Shown piece by piece: positions 1-7,461 of a DNA stretch of 64,000 bases. The notes under the pieces were generated by a model. It was given only the letters and a program-made list of their open reading frames with translations. It was not told the origin of the DNA and did no database searches. This DNA is from Ornithinibacillus salinisoli (GTDB taxonomy: Bacteria > Bacillota > Bacilli > Bacillales > Amphibacillaceae). The translations under genes and the position numbers were made by a program. Within the stretch, counting starts at the first letter, position 1. Every line of letters starts with the position of its first letter. The stretch lies in the NCBI RefSeq assembly GCF_042682545.1, contig NZ_JBHUHQ010000002.1; one strand, 5' to 3'.

Positions 1-160
1 AAAATGAGTAAATAAATGTATCCGGGAAGGAATCAACTGCCCCTCTTGTCCATTGGTCAACATAAGGCAACTCTCCTCTACCAATTTTTACAATCCAGGC
101 TCCTATTGTGGTGACAACGATGAGAAATAAAAATAAAATAATATAATGCCGCTTTTTCAT
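1..160 (-). CDS. PAP2-type membrane phosphatase, N-terminal part
   Basis: Only the first 53 codons lie in the window; the gene runs off its left edge. The start ATG (158-160) follows an AGGAGG-like ribosome site (TTAGGAGGAAATGA). The translation opens MKKRHYIILFLFLIVVTT, a short basic tail then a hydrophobic helix, followed by a stretch around VDQWTRGAVDSFPD that resembles the N-terminus of PAP2/PgpB-like phosphatases. The catalytic PAP2 motifs would be further downstream and are not visible, so the family call is tentative. A role in dephosphorylating membrane lipid phosphates would be the expectation if the call is right. Confidence 0.55.
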   Translation of the reverse strand, partial: MKKRHYIILFLFLIVVTTIGAWIVKIGRGELPYVDQWTRGAVDSFPDTFIYSF

Positions 161-314
161 TCATTTCCTCCTAATTTAAAACTTTTACTATTATAAATCA
201 TGAAATTTTTGAAAATACCTTCTTTTATATATCATACCTTAAAATTAGTTTCAAAAAAACTATATTTGGGAATAGAATGATAGAATTATAACTCTTTAAA
301 AGGCAGGGATTTTA

Positions 315-749
315 ATGGATAAGGAATTACAGAATCTAATAGATGGATTAAACGAAGACCTACGTCACGAATATGGAGCAGTCATTCAATACACATATAG
401 TGCTTCTGTCGTTTCAGGACTGTATCGCTCTGCACTAAAACCATTTTTTGAAAGTGAAATTTCCGATGAACTTGGGCATGCACTGTATTTATCCGAAAAA
501 ATTAAATCACTTGGAGGTACACCTACAACAATGACTGCAGTCGTTCCACAACCAACAAATGTAAAGGATTTGTTACTAGCTACATTACAATCAGAAACAA
601 ATACAATACAACGATATGAGATAAGAAAACAACAAGCAGGTACATTAGGATTAACAGAATTAGTAGTTAAACTAGAAGACTTGATTTCAGATGAAACACA
701 TCATAAAGAAGAGATCGAACGATTACTGGAGGACCCTAGATTGGCATAG
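315..749 (+). CDS. Ferritin-like di-iron protein
   Basis: A 144-residue protein with the pattern of a four-helix ferritin-like bundle. Candidate metal ligands are Glu in HEYGAVIQY (about residue 19), Glu and His in SDELGHALYL (about 50-55), a Glu in LQSETNTIQRYE (about 94) and Glu/His in SDETHHKEE (about 126-131); this E-(ExxH)-E-(ExxH) spacing is the bacterioferritin/rubrerythrin signature. It has no signal peptide, so it is cytoplasmic. The family stores iron or consumes oxidants; which applies here cannot be told. It stands alone with its own ribosome site (GGCAGGGA) before the ATG. Confidence 0.75.
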   Translation: MDKELQNLIDGLNEDLRHEYGAVIQYTYSASVVSGLYRSALKPFFESEISDELGHALYLSEKIKSLGGTPTTMTAVVPQPTNVKDLLLATLQSETNTIQRYEIRKQQAGTLGLTELVVKLEDLISDETHHKEEIERLLEDPRLA

Positions 750-775
750 TTATTTATCCCCTTATTTATAGAGGA

Positions 776-876
776 TGTTCAAAAAGTCTGGTAAAAATGA
801 CACATCGAAATTATTCGTTGGCTTGTTTCTGCGCTGCCTCGAACTTCTCAGTCCTTTTCATCCTCCTTTTTGAACA
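776..876. repeat. Intergenic element bounded by an 11-bp inverted repeat
   Basis: About 100 bp between the ferritin-like gene and the amidohydrolase are framed by TGTTCAAAAAG (776-786) and its exact complement CTTTTTGAACA (866-876). The interior includes AGTCTGGTAAAAATGACACA, which I recall as recurrent in intergenic DNA of related Bacillaceae. No coding frame is evident. It could be a MITE-like element or a long stem-loop; only one copy is in this window. Confidence 0.5.
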
Positions 877-937
877 CACACTTATATTTAATTAATGTTA
901 TACTAGTTAGAAAATAACCAATAAGGGGGAAGCTAAC

Positions 938-2107
938 TTGTTAAATCGTATTCATCAATCCATTGATGAACATTATCCTGAAATGGTTGAAATTCGGAGA
1001 TATTTACACCAGTATCCAGAATTAAGCTTTCAAGAATATAAAACAGCAAAATATATTGCAGATTTTTATGAAAAAATAGGTATACCATATCGATCAAATG
1101 TCGGAGGTAACGGGGTTGTAGCAACCTTAAAAGGTGGAAAACCTGGAAAAACTATTGCATTACGCGCCGATTTTGATGGTCTACCTATCCAAGATGAGAA
1201 GGAAGTTGCCTATAAATCAAAAGTGGACGGGGTTATGCATGCTTGTGGACATGATGGCCACACCGCTACTTTGCTTACGCTTGCAAAAGTGATGAAAAAC
1301 TTTCAAGATGAGCTTTCTGGAACAATTGTATTCTTACATCAGCATGCAGAAGAATATGCTCCAGGTGGGGCAAAACCAATGATTGAAGATGGTGCATTGG
1401 ATAACGTTGACGCTGTTTTTGGTACGCACCTCTGGGCGACAACTCCTCTAGGTGTCCTACAAACATCAAAGGATGTTTTCATGGCAGGAACAGATCGTTT
1501 CCGAATAACGGTCCAAGGACAAGGTGGGCACGGGGCATATCCTCATGAAACTAAAGATTCAATTGTGATAGGATCTCAACTTGTTTCCCAGTTACAGCAA
1601 ATTGTAAGTAGACGTATTGATCCACTGGAAACTGCGGTTGTTACGATTGGGAAATTTGAAGCTGGTACAGCATTCAATATTATTGCGGATACGGCGACAT
1701 TACTAGGTACGGTCCGTTATTTAAAACCAGAGATACAAGAACTGGTCATTCAGGAAATGGAGAAAATCATAGAAGGTACTTGTGTTGCTAATGGGGTAAC
1801 GTATACATTTGATTATGAAAAAGGCTACCCGCCATTAATAAATCATGCAGAAGAAGCCGAACTTGTATTAAAAGCTAGTGAGAATATAAAAGAAATCCAT
1901 ACCCGTGAGGAGGTCATACCTGTAATGGGTGGAGAAGATTTTGCTTATTATACGATGGAAAGACCTGGTGCATACTTCTTTACAGGTGCGAATAAAGAAG
2001 GTAATCCATATCCACACCATCACCCTAAATTTGATATTGATGAACGTGCATTACCAATTGCAGCAAAAACATTGATTGACACCTATTTCGCATTTCAAGA
2101 AAAATAA
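938..2107 (+). CDS. yhaA: M20-family amidohydrolase (N-acyl amino acid hydrolase type)
   Basis: A 389-residue member of peptidase family M20D, which removes acyl groups from N-acylated amino acids or related amides using two metal ions. The family layout is visible: RRYLHQYPELSFQE near residue 20, the metal-site motif MHACGHDGHTA (about 98-108), HQHAEE (about 134-139), the dimerisation-domain motif GGHGAYPH and the C-terminal GGEDFAYY. The start is TTG at 938-940, chosen because AAGGGGGA lies 7 nt upstream. It is convergent with ecsB, as yhaA is near ecs in B. subtilis; ecsC, which lies between them there, is absent. The substrate is unknown. Confidence 0.85.
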   Translation: MLNRIHQSIDEHYPEMVEIRRYLHQYPELSFQEYKTAKYIADFYEKIGIPYRSNVGGNGVVATLKGGKPGKTIALRADFDGLPIQDEKEVAYKSKVDGVMHACGHDGHTATLLTLAKVMKNFQDELSGTIVFLHQHAEEYAPGGAKPMIEDGALDNVDAVFGTHLWATTPLGVLQTSKDVFMAGTDRFRITVQGQGGHGAYPHETKDSIVIGSQLVSQLQQIVSRRIDPLETAVVTIGKFEAGTAFNIIADTATLLGTVRYLKPEIQELVIQEMEKIIEGTCVANGVTYTFDYEKGYPPLINHAEEAELVLKASENIKEIHTREEVIPVMGGEDFAYYTMERPGAYFFTGANKEGNPYPHHHPKFDIDERALPIAAKTLIDTYFAFQEK

Positions 2108-2113
2108 TACAAT

Positions 2114-2155
2114 AAAGGCATTCGCAAAGTCTAAAAGCTTTGGAATGCCTTTTTT
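2114..2155. terminator. Terminator between yhaA and ecsB
   Basis: AAAGGCATTCGCAAAG pairs with CTTTGGAATGCCTTT and is followed by a T run. A-rich sequence on the other side lets it serve both convergent genes. Confidence 0.85.
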
Positions 2156-2157
2156 AG

Positions 2158-3372
2158 TTATGCTAATTTTTGCTTCACATATCCGTTAATAAACAAATAG
2201 CTAAAAATGAATCCTCCTACTAAAGCGAAGAGAAATCCAGTGTATTCCTGTAAAAACAAGAAAACAAGTGAAAATAGTACCGTTTGGATCATGGTGAGCT
2301 GTAATAGCCAAGTAGTTAATGCTTTTTTCCGTACTTCCAAATCTACAGGATAGATATCGATCCACATGACCGTTCGATGGTGTTGATACAACGTCATCAT
2401 TTGAAAGCTACTCATATATAGAAATAATAATGCAAAGATAATCTTCATCCACATATTTGGAACGAAATAAATAAACAAGCCGCCAATTACTATCAATCGA
2501 ACATACATACCAACATAATCACCACCACGAATAAACGTTATTCGATATAAATAATCATACGTATGTTTCTTCGCAAATGGAATTCGCTTACGAAGAACAG
2601 ATACAAGCCAGTGGCGACTTTTGATCCGATTTTTCAGATGAGGTACATCTGTAAACATATTGGCAATCCGATAAAATGTTTGCATTCTATTTTGATCTTT
2701 TTCCACTAAAAGTTCCCAAGCAAGACCTGATTGTTTTCTGGATAAGTTCAGGTCATAGAGGAATACAATGATAAAGAGAACCGTTGTTATTCCTGCTATT
2801 AATATCTCTCCGTTAACAAGAAAATAGAAAACGGCAATATTTAAAAGTAATCTCGCTACTTGATCCACATATCGAATACTTGTATCTCGTACCTTTAGCA
2901 TCCACCAATTGGCAATTAAATTCCAAAGTTTAAAAATCAGAACTACCAGCAGTGTAAATAAATAAGTAGATCCATCACGATCAGAATACGTTTCAAAATA
3001 TAATGGTCCTAATGCTGCTACAGCAAGTAATATCAAATATAGCTGAATAACGAAACTGTAGATTAATGCATTTCGAAAATAAGATCCCATTCGATGTTCC
3101 GCCGTTATAAGGAATACTAAATCAGGCTCTTTAAGTAAAGTACGTACTGGGCTATAGCTAATTAGGAGACCGAATGCAATTGCAATTACCCAATTCGTAG
3201 GGAAGTTTTCTGGCAGTTGAGCAAGCCATTGCTGGTAATAATAAGCTAAAGCTGATATAAGAAAAAGGGTTGCTACAGCAATATGCCCATTAAATATATA
3301 GCGTAGATACCTACTTGTCTCCTTTAAATGTGCAGAAAATCTTTTTTTGAAAAAATCATGTGAATTAAACAT
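2158..3372 (-). CDS. ecsB: ABC transporter membrane subunit EcsB
   Basis: A 404-residue polytopic membrane protein matching the EcsB family in length and in its position behind ecsA. Hydrophobic helices cluster in three pairs (about residues 30-85, 105-160 and 170-210), with another group in the last 120 residues. Its start overlaps the end of ecsA by 8 bp, indicating translational coupling. In B. subtilis the Ecs transporter affects exoprotein secretion, competence and regulated intramembrane proteolysis; the transported substrate has been linked to peptide-like molecules. The gene ends at the shared terminator with yhaA, so this operon has no ecsC. Confidence 0.9.
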   Translation of the reverse strand: MFNSHDFFKKRFSAHLKETSRYLRYIFNGHIAVATLFLISALAYYYQQWLAQLPENFPTNWVIAIAFGLLISYSPVRTLLKEPDLVFLITAEHRMGSYFRNALIYSFVIQLYLILLAVAALGPLYFETYSDRDGSTYLFTLLVVLIFKLWNLIANWWMLKVRDTSIRYVDQVARLLLNIAVFYFLVNGEILIAGITTVLFIIVFLYDLNLSRKQSGLAWELLVEKDQNRMQTFYRIANMFTDVPHLKNRIKSRHWLVSVLRKRIPFAKKHTYDYLYRITFIRGGDYVGMYVRLIVIGGLFIYFVPNMWMKIIFALLFLYMSSFQMMTLYQHHRTVMWIDIYPVDLEVRKKALTTWLLQLTMIQTVLFSLVFLFLQEYTGFLFALVGGFIFSYLFINGYVKQKLA

Positions 3373-4108
3373 GGTTATCTTCCTTTGTTAATTGCACATA
3401 GAGATCATCCAAAGTGGCGTTCGGCATATTAAATTGATCACGTAATTCATTTAACGTGCCTAGCGCTCTTATTTCTCCTTCATGCAAAATGACAAAACGA
3501 TCACAATATCTTTCAGCAGTTGCTAAAATATGTGTGGACATCAAAATACCTGAACCATTATGCTTCATTTCCTCCATCAACTGTAAATACGATTGAATTC
3601 CTAATGGATCTAAACCGACAAAAGGCTCGTCCACAATATAAAGTGGTGGTTCGATTAAAAAGGCACACATAATCATCACTTTTTGGCGCATTCCTTTGGA
3701 GAAATGAACAGGAAACCATTTTAGTTTCTTTTCCATACGAAATTCTTTCAATAACAGTTCTAATCGTTTTTCAAAAACATCTTCAGGAATATCATAAGCC
3801 ATTGCGGTTAATTGAAGGTGTTCATAAAGTGTTAATTCATCATAAAGAATAGGCATTTCTGGTATATAAGCTAACTGATTCCGGTATTCATTTGGATTTT
3901 CCGGAAACGTTTTACCGTTTATAGAAACCGAACCTTTCTTTGCTTGCATTAAACCAATAATATGTTTAATCGTTGTACTTTTACCTGCTCCATTGAGACC
4001 AATTAAACCGACAATTTCTTTCGGATGGACATCAAAAGAAATTCCATGTAACACATTTTTATGGGTGTAACCCCCAACTAAATTATCAATACGTAACAAA
4101 GGTTCCAC
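3365..4108 (-). CDS. ecsA: ABC transporter ATPase EcsA
   Basis: A 247-residue nucleotide-binding subunit. Walker A is GLNGAGKST (about 37-45), the signature is FSKGMRQK (about 137-144), Walker B is PLYIVDEP, and the switch His is in STHIL. It powers EcsB, encoded immediately downstream with an 8-bp overlap. The ATG follows a GGGGGAG ribosome site. A plausible sigma-A promoter lies just upstream (4143-4171). The pair is divergent from hit, as in B. subtilis. Confidence 0.93.
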   Translation of the reverse strand: MEPLLRIDNLVGGYTHKNVLHGISFDVHPKEIVGLIGLNGAGKSTTIKHIIGLMQAKKGSVSINGKTFPENPNEYRNQLAYIPEMPILYDELTLYEHLQLTAMAYDIPEDVFEKRLELLLKEFRMEKKLKWFPVHFSKGMRQKVMIMCAFLIEPPLYIVDEPFVGLDPLGIQSYLQLMEEMKHNGSGILMSTHILATAERYCDRFVILHEGEIRALGTLNELRDQFNMPNATLDDLYVQLTKEDNHV

Positions 4109-4142
4109 GAGTTCTCCCCCTAGATTTGTTCACTTGATTAAA

Positions 4143-4171
4143 ATTTTATCACTTTTAGGACATAAAGCCAA
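4143..4171 (-). promoter_or_regulatory. Candidate sigma-A promoter of ecsAB
   Basis: On the minus strand TTGGCT (4171-4166) and TAAAAT (4148-4143) are separated by 17 nt, about 35 nt upstream of the ecsA start. Seen by eye only. Confidence 0.5.
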
Positions 4172-4264
4172 AATAAACTGTCATACGAATCTCGACATTT
4201 TTTTAATAAGTTGTGTATAGAAAGATCAATTCCGTTCACAATAACTAGTGAAGAACGAGGATGA

Positions 4265-4366
4265 TTCACTGCAAAATAATTTGTAAAACACAAATGAGGT
4301 GTTAGTGTTGGCATATAAAAAGGCTTCACTACAATAATTGTGTAAAAAACAAATGAGGTGTTAGTG
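4265..4366. repeat. Two tandem copies of a roughly 42-nt unit, 60-nt period
   Basis: Between divergent ecsA and hit, TTCACTGCAAAATAATTTG...ACAAATGAGGTGTTAGTG (4265-4307) is repeated as TTCACTACAATAATTGTG...ACAAATGAGGTGTTAGTG (4325-4366). The last 18 nt (ACAAATGAGGTGTTAGTG) are identical. Each copy ends in GAGGTG six nt before a TTG or GTG codon, but only 9- and 7-codon frames follow. The rest of 4109-4643 contains the ecsA promoter, a stem-loop terminator and the hit promoter region; no credible gene was found. Confidence 0.7.
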
Positions 4367-4528
4367 AACGATAATCTAATGAAATAAAACCCTTTTATTA
4401 GAAAAGGTCTCAACGCCATGAGATACTGATGAAAAGGTTTTTTGTAATAGAAAGTTATGAAGCTGAGCGATTAACTAATTTACAAAGTCCCCACATTAGC
4501 TTTATTGACATTCTCGTTCTTCTTAAGG

Positions 4529-4569
4529 CAGGCTTTGTCCCTCCCCAGGGACAGAGCCTGTTTCTTTAT
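4529..4569 (+). terminator. Strong stem-loop upstream of hit
   Basis: CAGGCTTTGTCCCT (4529-4542), a CCCC loop, then AGGGACAGAGCCTG (4547-4560) and a T-rich tail. There is one wobble in 14 pairs. No annotated gene precedes it on this strand, so it may end a small RNA that includes the 4265-4366 repeats, or act as a leader element for hit. Confidence 0.7.
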
Positions 4570-4643
4570 TGAGGTGAAAAACTTTACAATTCATTCCTCA
4601 ACTAATTAAAATGAAGAAAAACATGGAAGGAGTTGTCTTGTAA

Positions 4644-5075
4644 ATGCCACATGAAGATTGTATCTTTTGTAAAATTATAGAAGGGGAAATTCCATCAGCT
4701 AAAGTGTATGAGGATGAACATGTATATGCTTTTTTGGACATCAGTCAAGTCACCAAAGGTCACACGCTTGTCATTCCTAAGAAGCATACAAAAAACATTT
4801 ATGAAACCCCAGCAGATGTAGCACAAGAATTGTTTGCACGCATTCCTAAGATCGCCAATGCCATTAGAGATGCCTTTAATCCTGTTGGAATCAACTTACT
4901 AAATAACAATGAAAAAGCTGCCTATCAATCCGTATTTCATTTACATATCCATTTAATTCCACGATATGGCAATGAAGATGGGTTTTCATTAAACTGGGAA
5001 GCACATACCGATGATTATACTTCAGATGATTTACAACAAATCGCTACAGATATTACGAACAACGTGAATGTGTAA
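4644..5075 (+). CDS. hit: Histidine triad (HIT) family protein
   Basis: A 143-residue HIT-superfamily nucleotide hydrolase/transferase. The N-terminal CIFCKIIEGEIP (about 5-16) and the active-site triad HLHIHLIPR (about 98-106, H-x-H-x-H) are both present. The family cleaves phosphoramidate or other bonds on AMP-type nucleotides; the physiological substrate in bacilli is not established. The ATG is preceded by GGAAGGAG with a spacer of about 10 nt. The divergent arrangement with ecsA matches B. subtilis. Confidence 0.9.
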   Translation: MPHEDCIFCKIIEGEIPSAKVYEDEHVYAFLDISQVTKGHTLVIPKKHTKNIYETPADVAQELFARIPKIANAIRDAFNPVGINLLNNNEKAAYQSVFHLHIHLIPRYGNEDGFSLNWEAHTDDYTSDDLQQIATDITNNVNV

Positions 5076-5115
5076 GGAAATCTGAAAATTACACCTTTTT
5101 ATTTTTCCCTATGTC

Positions 5116-5124
5116 TGTTATACT
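5116..5124 (+). promoter_or_regulatory. Extended -10 candidate for trpP
   Basis: TGTTATACT fits an extended -10 element (TGnTATAAT). No convincing -35 is seen 17 nt upstream. It lies about 90 nt before the trpP start, giving a leader that includes a small CAACTG/CAGTTG stem (5138-5163) and the NAG repeats. Confidence 0.4.
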
Positions 5125-5182
5125 TGTAATAAGTTTTCGCAACTGACGATGAGCGTACAGTTGGAGAATGAAAAAAATTTAA

Positions 5183-5210
5183 TAGCTGAGTTCAGCTGAG
5201 ATGAGGAGAG
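5183..5210 (+). promoter_or_regulatory. Tandem NAG repeats: TRAP-type binding site over the trpP ribosome site
   Basis: Six NAG triplets occur in register with exact 2-nt spacers: TAG 5183, GAG 5188, CAG 5193, GAG 5198, GAG 5203 and GAG 5208. Further GAG triplets lie at 5164 and 5225. The TRAP 11-mer binds (G/U)AG repeats with 2-3 nt spacers, and in B. subtilis trpP is translationally repressed by TRAP bound over its Shine-Dalgarno sequence. Here the last two repeats are themselves the Shine-Dalgarno (GAGGAGAG). Binding is inferred; mtrB is not in the window. Confidence 0.75.
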
Positions 5211-5216
5211 GTACAA

Positions 5217-5735
5217 ATGAATACGAGAATTTTGGTCATTTTATCACTATTAGTGGGGATGGGTGCTGTTTTGCACTTTGTAATGCCACCTATTTACGGG
5301 GTAACACCGGATATGATGTTGGCAATGATGTTTTTAGGAATAATGTTATTCCCAAAACTAAAATACGTGATAATATTATCGATCGCAACAGGGGTTTTAT
5401 CCGCATTAGCAACAAATGCTCCTGGTGGTCAGATTTCCAATATGATTGATAAACCAATAACTGCTTTACTATTTTTTGCACTGTTTTTACTTGTTAAAGA
5501 CAAACTAAACATTAATATTCTTGCCCCAATATTAACAGCTATCGGTACAATAATAAGCGGGTCGATCTTTTTAAGTGTAGCATTATTTATTGTTGGTTTA
5601 ATGGACGGTGCATTTGTAGCATTATTCGTAGCAGTAGTATTACCTGCAGCTGGTTTAAACACTATCTGCATGATAATTATTTACCCTATTGTCCAACAAA
5701 TTATGAAAAGATCACGACCTATTGCCGTAAGCTAA
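5217..5735 (+). CDS. trpP: Probable tryptophan transporter TrpP
   Basis: A 172-residue membrane protein of the TrpP (YhaG) family, with four to five hydrophobic segments: 5-25, 35-70, 82-97, 105-130 and 135-160. It is predicted to import tryptophan. The neighbourhood (next to hit) matches B. subtilis. The start ATG at 5217 sits 6 nt after GAGGAGAG, which doubles as the end of the NAG-repeat array, suggesting translational control by tryptophan-loaded TRAP. A frame beginning at 5201 overlaps the gene but lacks a ribosome site and homology. Confidence 0.85.
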   Translation: MNTRILVILSLLVGMGAVLHFVMPPIYGVTPDMMLAMMFLGIMLFPKLKYVIILSIATGVLSALATNAPGGQISNMIDKPITALLFFALFLLVKDKLNINILAPILTAIGTIISGSIFLSVALFIVGLMDGAFVALFVAVVLPAAGLNTICMIIIYPIVQQIMKRSRPIAVS

Positions 5736-5750
5736 TAATTTTAACAAATA

Positions 5751-5788
5751 AAAATCCTCTGGCAAAAAGCTTGTCAGAGGATTTTTTA
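5751..5788 (+). terminator. trpP terminator
   Basis: AAAATCCTCTGGCAA pairs with TTGTCAGAGGATTTT (one mismatch), with a short AAGC loop and a T6 tail. Confidence 0.9.
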
Positions 5789-5887
5789 AACAGAATAATA
5801 GTATAATTACATTATATACATAAAAGAATTAATAGGATTTACAAAAAAGGAAAACAATAAGGTATAGTGGGAAAGGAGCGGATTCGT

Positions 5888-6247
5888 ATGGCAAACGGAA
5901 AATCTCTATTACTAGGTGTTATGGTAGGAAGTGTTGTGGGGGCTACTGCAACATTATTAAGTGCCCCGTCATCAGGGAAGGAATTACGCTACCGTGTAAG
6001 AGAACAAAGTATAGAATTAAAGGATCTTGTAGCTAACCTAAAACAAGATGGTTTAAAATTGAAGGACCAAATTGCTGCTACTTCTAAAGAAGGTGTTTCG
6101 TTAATTAAAGAGTTAACACACGATATGAAACATTCCGTTCAAGAATGGAAAAACACAGTTGAACCTCATCAAGAAAATATTCGTGAATACTTAGAGCAAA
6201 TTGAATCAAGTTTAAAAGAATTAGAAGATAAAGTACAAAAGCAATAA
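5888..6247 (+). CDS. yhaH: YtxH-domain protein (YhaH-like)
   Basis: A 119-residue protein with an N-terminal Gly-rich hydrophobic helix (LLLGVMVGSVVGATATLLSA, about 6-25), the PSSGKELR motif typical of YtxH proteins, and then about 85 residues of amphipathic coiled coil rich in Lys/Glu. It is probably anchored in the membrane by the first helix with the coiled coil in the cytoplasm. ATG at 5888 is chosen because AAAGGAG lies 10 nt upstream; an in-frame GTG at 5867 would fall inside that ribosome site. YtxH proteins are often stress induced, but their molecular function is unknown. Confidence 0.75.
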   Translation: MANGKSLLLGVMVGSVVGATATLLSAPSSGKELRYRVREQSIELKDLVANLKQDGLKLKDQIAATSKEGVSLIKELTHDMKHSVQEWKNTVEPHQENIREYLEQIESSLKELEDKVQKQ

Positions 6248-6318
6248 TTACGATATAAACTTTCTCATTGAAGTTGATGAGGGAGTTTTTTTATTTGTTG
6301 GAGAGGGTGGTTGTCTCT

Positions 6319-6402
6319 GTCCGATGTTCTCGCTCATGCGTCCGATGTTCTCGCGCTTGTGTCCAGTACTCTCCCACTTGCGTCAAATATTATCACCACT
6401 CA
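6319..6402. repeat. Four degenerate 21-nt tandem repeats
   Basis: Units begin at 6319, 6340, 6361 and 6382, each exactly 21 nt: GTCCGATGTTCTCGCTCATGC, whose first 14 nt recur in unit 2, then progressively diverged units (GTCCAGTACTCTCCC..., GTCAAATATTATCAC...). No coding frame is supported. The remainder of 6248-6483 holds only the opuA terminator. A related array lies at 49469-49531. Confidence 0.7.
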
Positions 6403-6437
6403 CAACAATACCAAGTCCCAATACAACACATCTTAAA

Positions 6438-6478
6438 AATAAAAAGAAGACTGACACATTTAGTATCAGTCTCCTTCT
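6438..6478 (-). terminator. opuA operon terminator
   Basis: Reading the minus strand, AGAAGGAGACTGATAC and its partner TGTCAGTCTTCT form a stem followed by TTTTTATTTTT. Confidence 0.8.
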
Positions 6479-6483
6479 AACTA

Positions 6484-7386
6484 TTATTCTACGCCTTCTG
6501 TCCACTCAGAAACTTTTTCAGCGTTATCTTCTACCCATGCAGCTGCTGCATCTTCAGGAGAAGTTTCATTATAAACATCTAACATAACAGCTTCCATGTC
6601 CTCAGTTGTCCAGTTGAATTGATCCAATACTTTATAAACATTTGGTAGATCTTCTTCTAGACCTTCACGAACCATTGTATCAATAGTCTCTTCTCCACCA
6701 AATACACCTTCAGGATCCTCTAAATATTTTAGATCATATTCAGCAAATTTCCAGTGTGGAGTCCAACCTGTAACAATAATTTCTTCCTCGTTGTCATAAG
6801 CTGAACCTAATTCAGTAGCCATCGCACCACTTGATGATGGTACTACTTCCCAATCTGCAAGATTATCATAAGTTCCTACAGCATTTTCAGCATTAGTTAC
6901 AACACCAGAACCTGCTTCAATACCAGTAATCGTCATATCAGCTTCATCTGATAAGTCAGCAATTGAGTTAACATCCATATATTCTGGAACTACTAAACCA
7001 ATTTTAGCACCTTCTAAGTTCGAGCCAAGCTCTACCATTTGATCAGAGAACTCTGCATATTGTGACTCATGTGTTGCTGGTAGCCATGCTGCAACCATAC
7101 CATCTGCCTCACCGCTAGCTACCGCTTCCCACATTGCAGTGTTATCGATTGGTGTTAATTTAACATCATATCCAAGATCCTCTAGTACTTTACCTACAAC
7201 ATGAGTAGAAGCAACTTCAGAATCCCACTCTACATAAACTAATTCTACCTCTTTTCCATCACCTACAGATGATGTACCTTCAGAATCAGAATCAGTTGAA
7301 TCGTCATCTGATCCACACCCTGCTGCAAATAATGATAATGAAAGTCCAGCTGCAATACCTAGACGTTTCCAGTTAAGTTTAAACAT
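6484..7386 (-). CDS. opuAC: Glycine betaine-binding lipoprotein OpuAC
   Basis: A 300-residue secreted lipoprotein that captures glycine betaine for the OpuA importer. The signal peptide ends in the lipobox LFAAGC, after which the protein starts GSDDDSTDSDSEG, an acidic linker. Trp residues that could line an aromatic cage for the quaternary ammonium group occur in YVEWDSE, AAWLPATHE and TGWTPHW. The mature protein is strikingly rich in Asp/Glu, as expected for an exported protein in saline surroundings. ATG at 7386 is chosen because it begins the signal peptide and has GGGGA 11 nt upstream. It is third in the opuA operon. Confidence 0.9.
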   Translation of the reverse strand: MFKLNWKRLGIAAGLSLSLFAAGCGSDDDSTDSDSEGTSSVGDGKEVELVYVEWDSEVASTHVVGKVLEDLGYDVKLTPIDNTAMWEAVASGEADGMVAAWLPATHESQYAEFSDQMVELGSNLEGAKIGLVVPEYMDVNSIADLSDEADMTITGIEAGSGVVTNAENAVGTYDNLADWEVVPSSSGAMATELGSAYDNEEEIIVTGWTPHWKFAEYDLKYLEDPEGVFGGEETIDTMVREGLEEDLPNVYKVLDQFNWTTEDMEAVMLDVYNETSPEDAAAAWVEDNAEKVSEWTEGVE

Positions 7387-7461
7387 AACTTTAAATCTCC
7401 CCTTTTTCTGTAATTTTTTATATGGAACTTTTCGTAAAGAAAAGATTACCAACACAATTAA

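Noticed and set aside
4138..4419. 93-codon minus-strand frame between ecsA and hit
   Set aside because: No ribosome site before its ATG, it covers the ecsA promoter and the tandem repeat, and no family is recognisable.
5201..5449. 82-codon frame overlapping trpP
   Set aside because: It starts inside the NAG array without a ribosome site; the trpP frame has family resemblance and correct spacing.
6268..6587. Two overlapping frames rich in Ser/Cys across the 21-nt repeats
   Set aside because: A 21-nt period keeps frames open by chance; no ribosome site, and they run into opuAC on the other strand.
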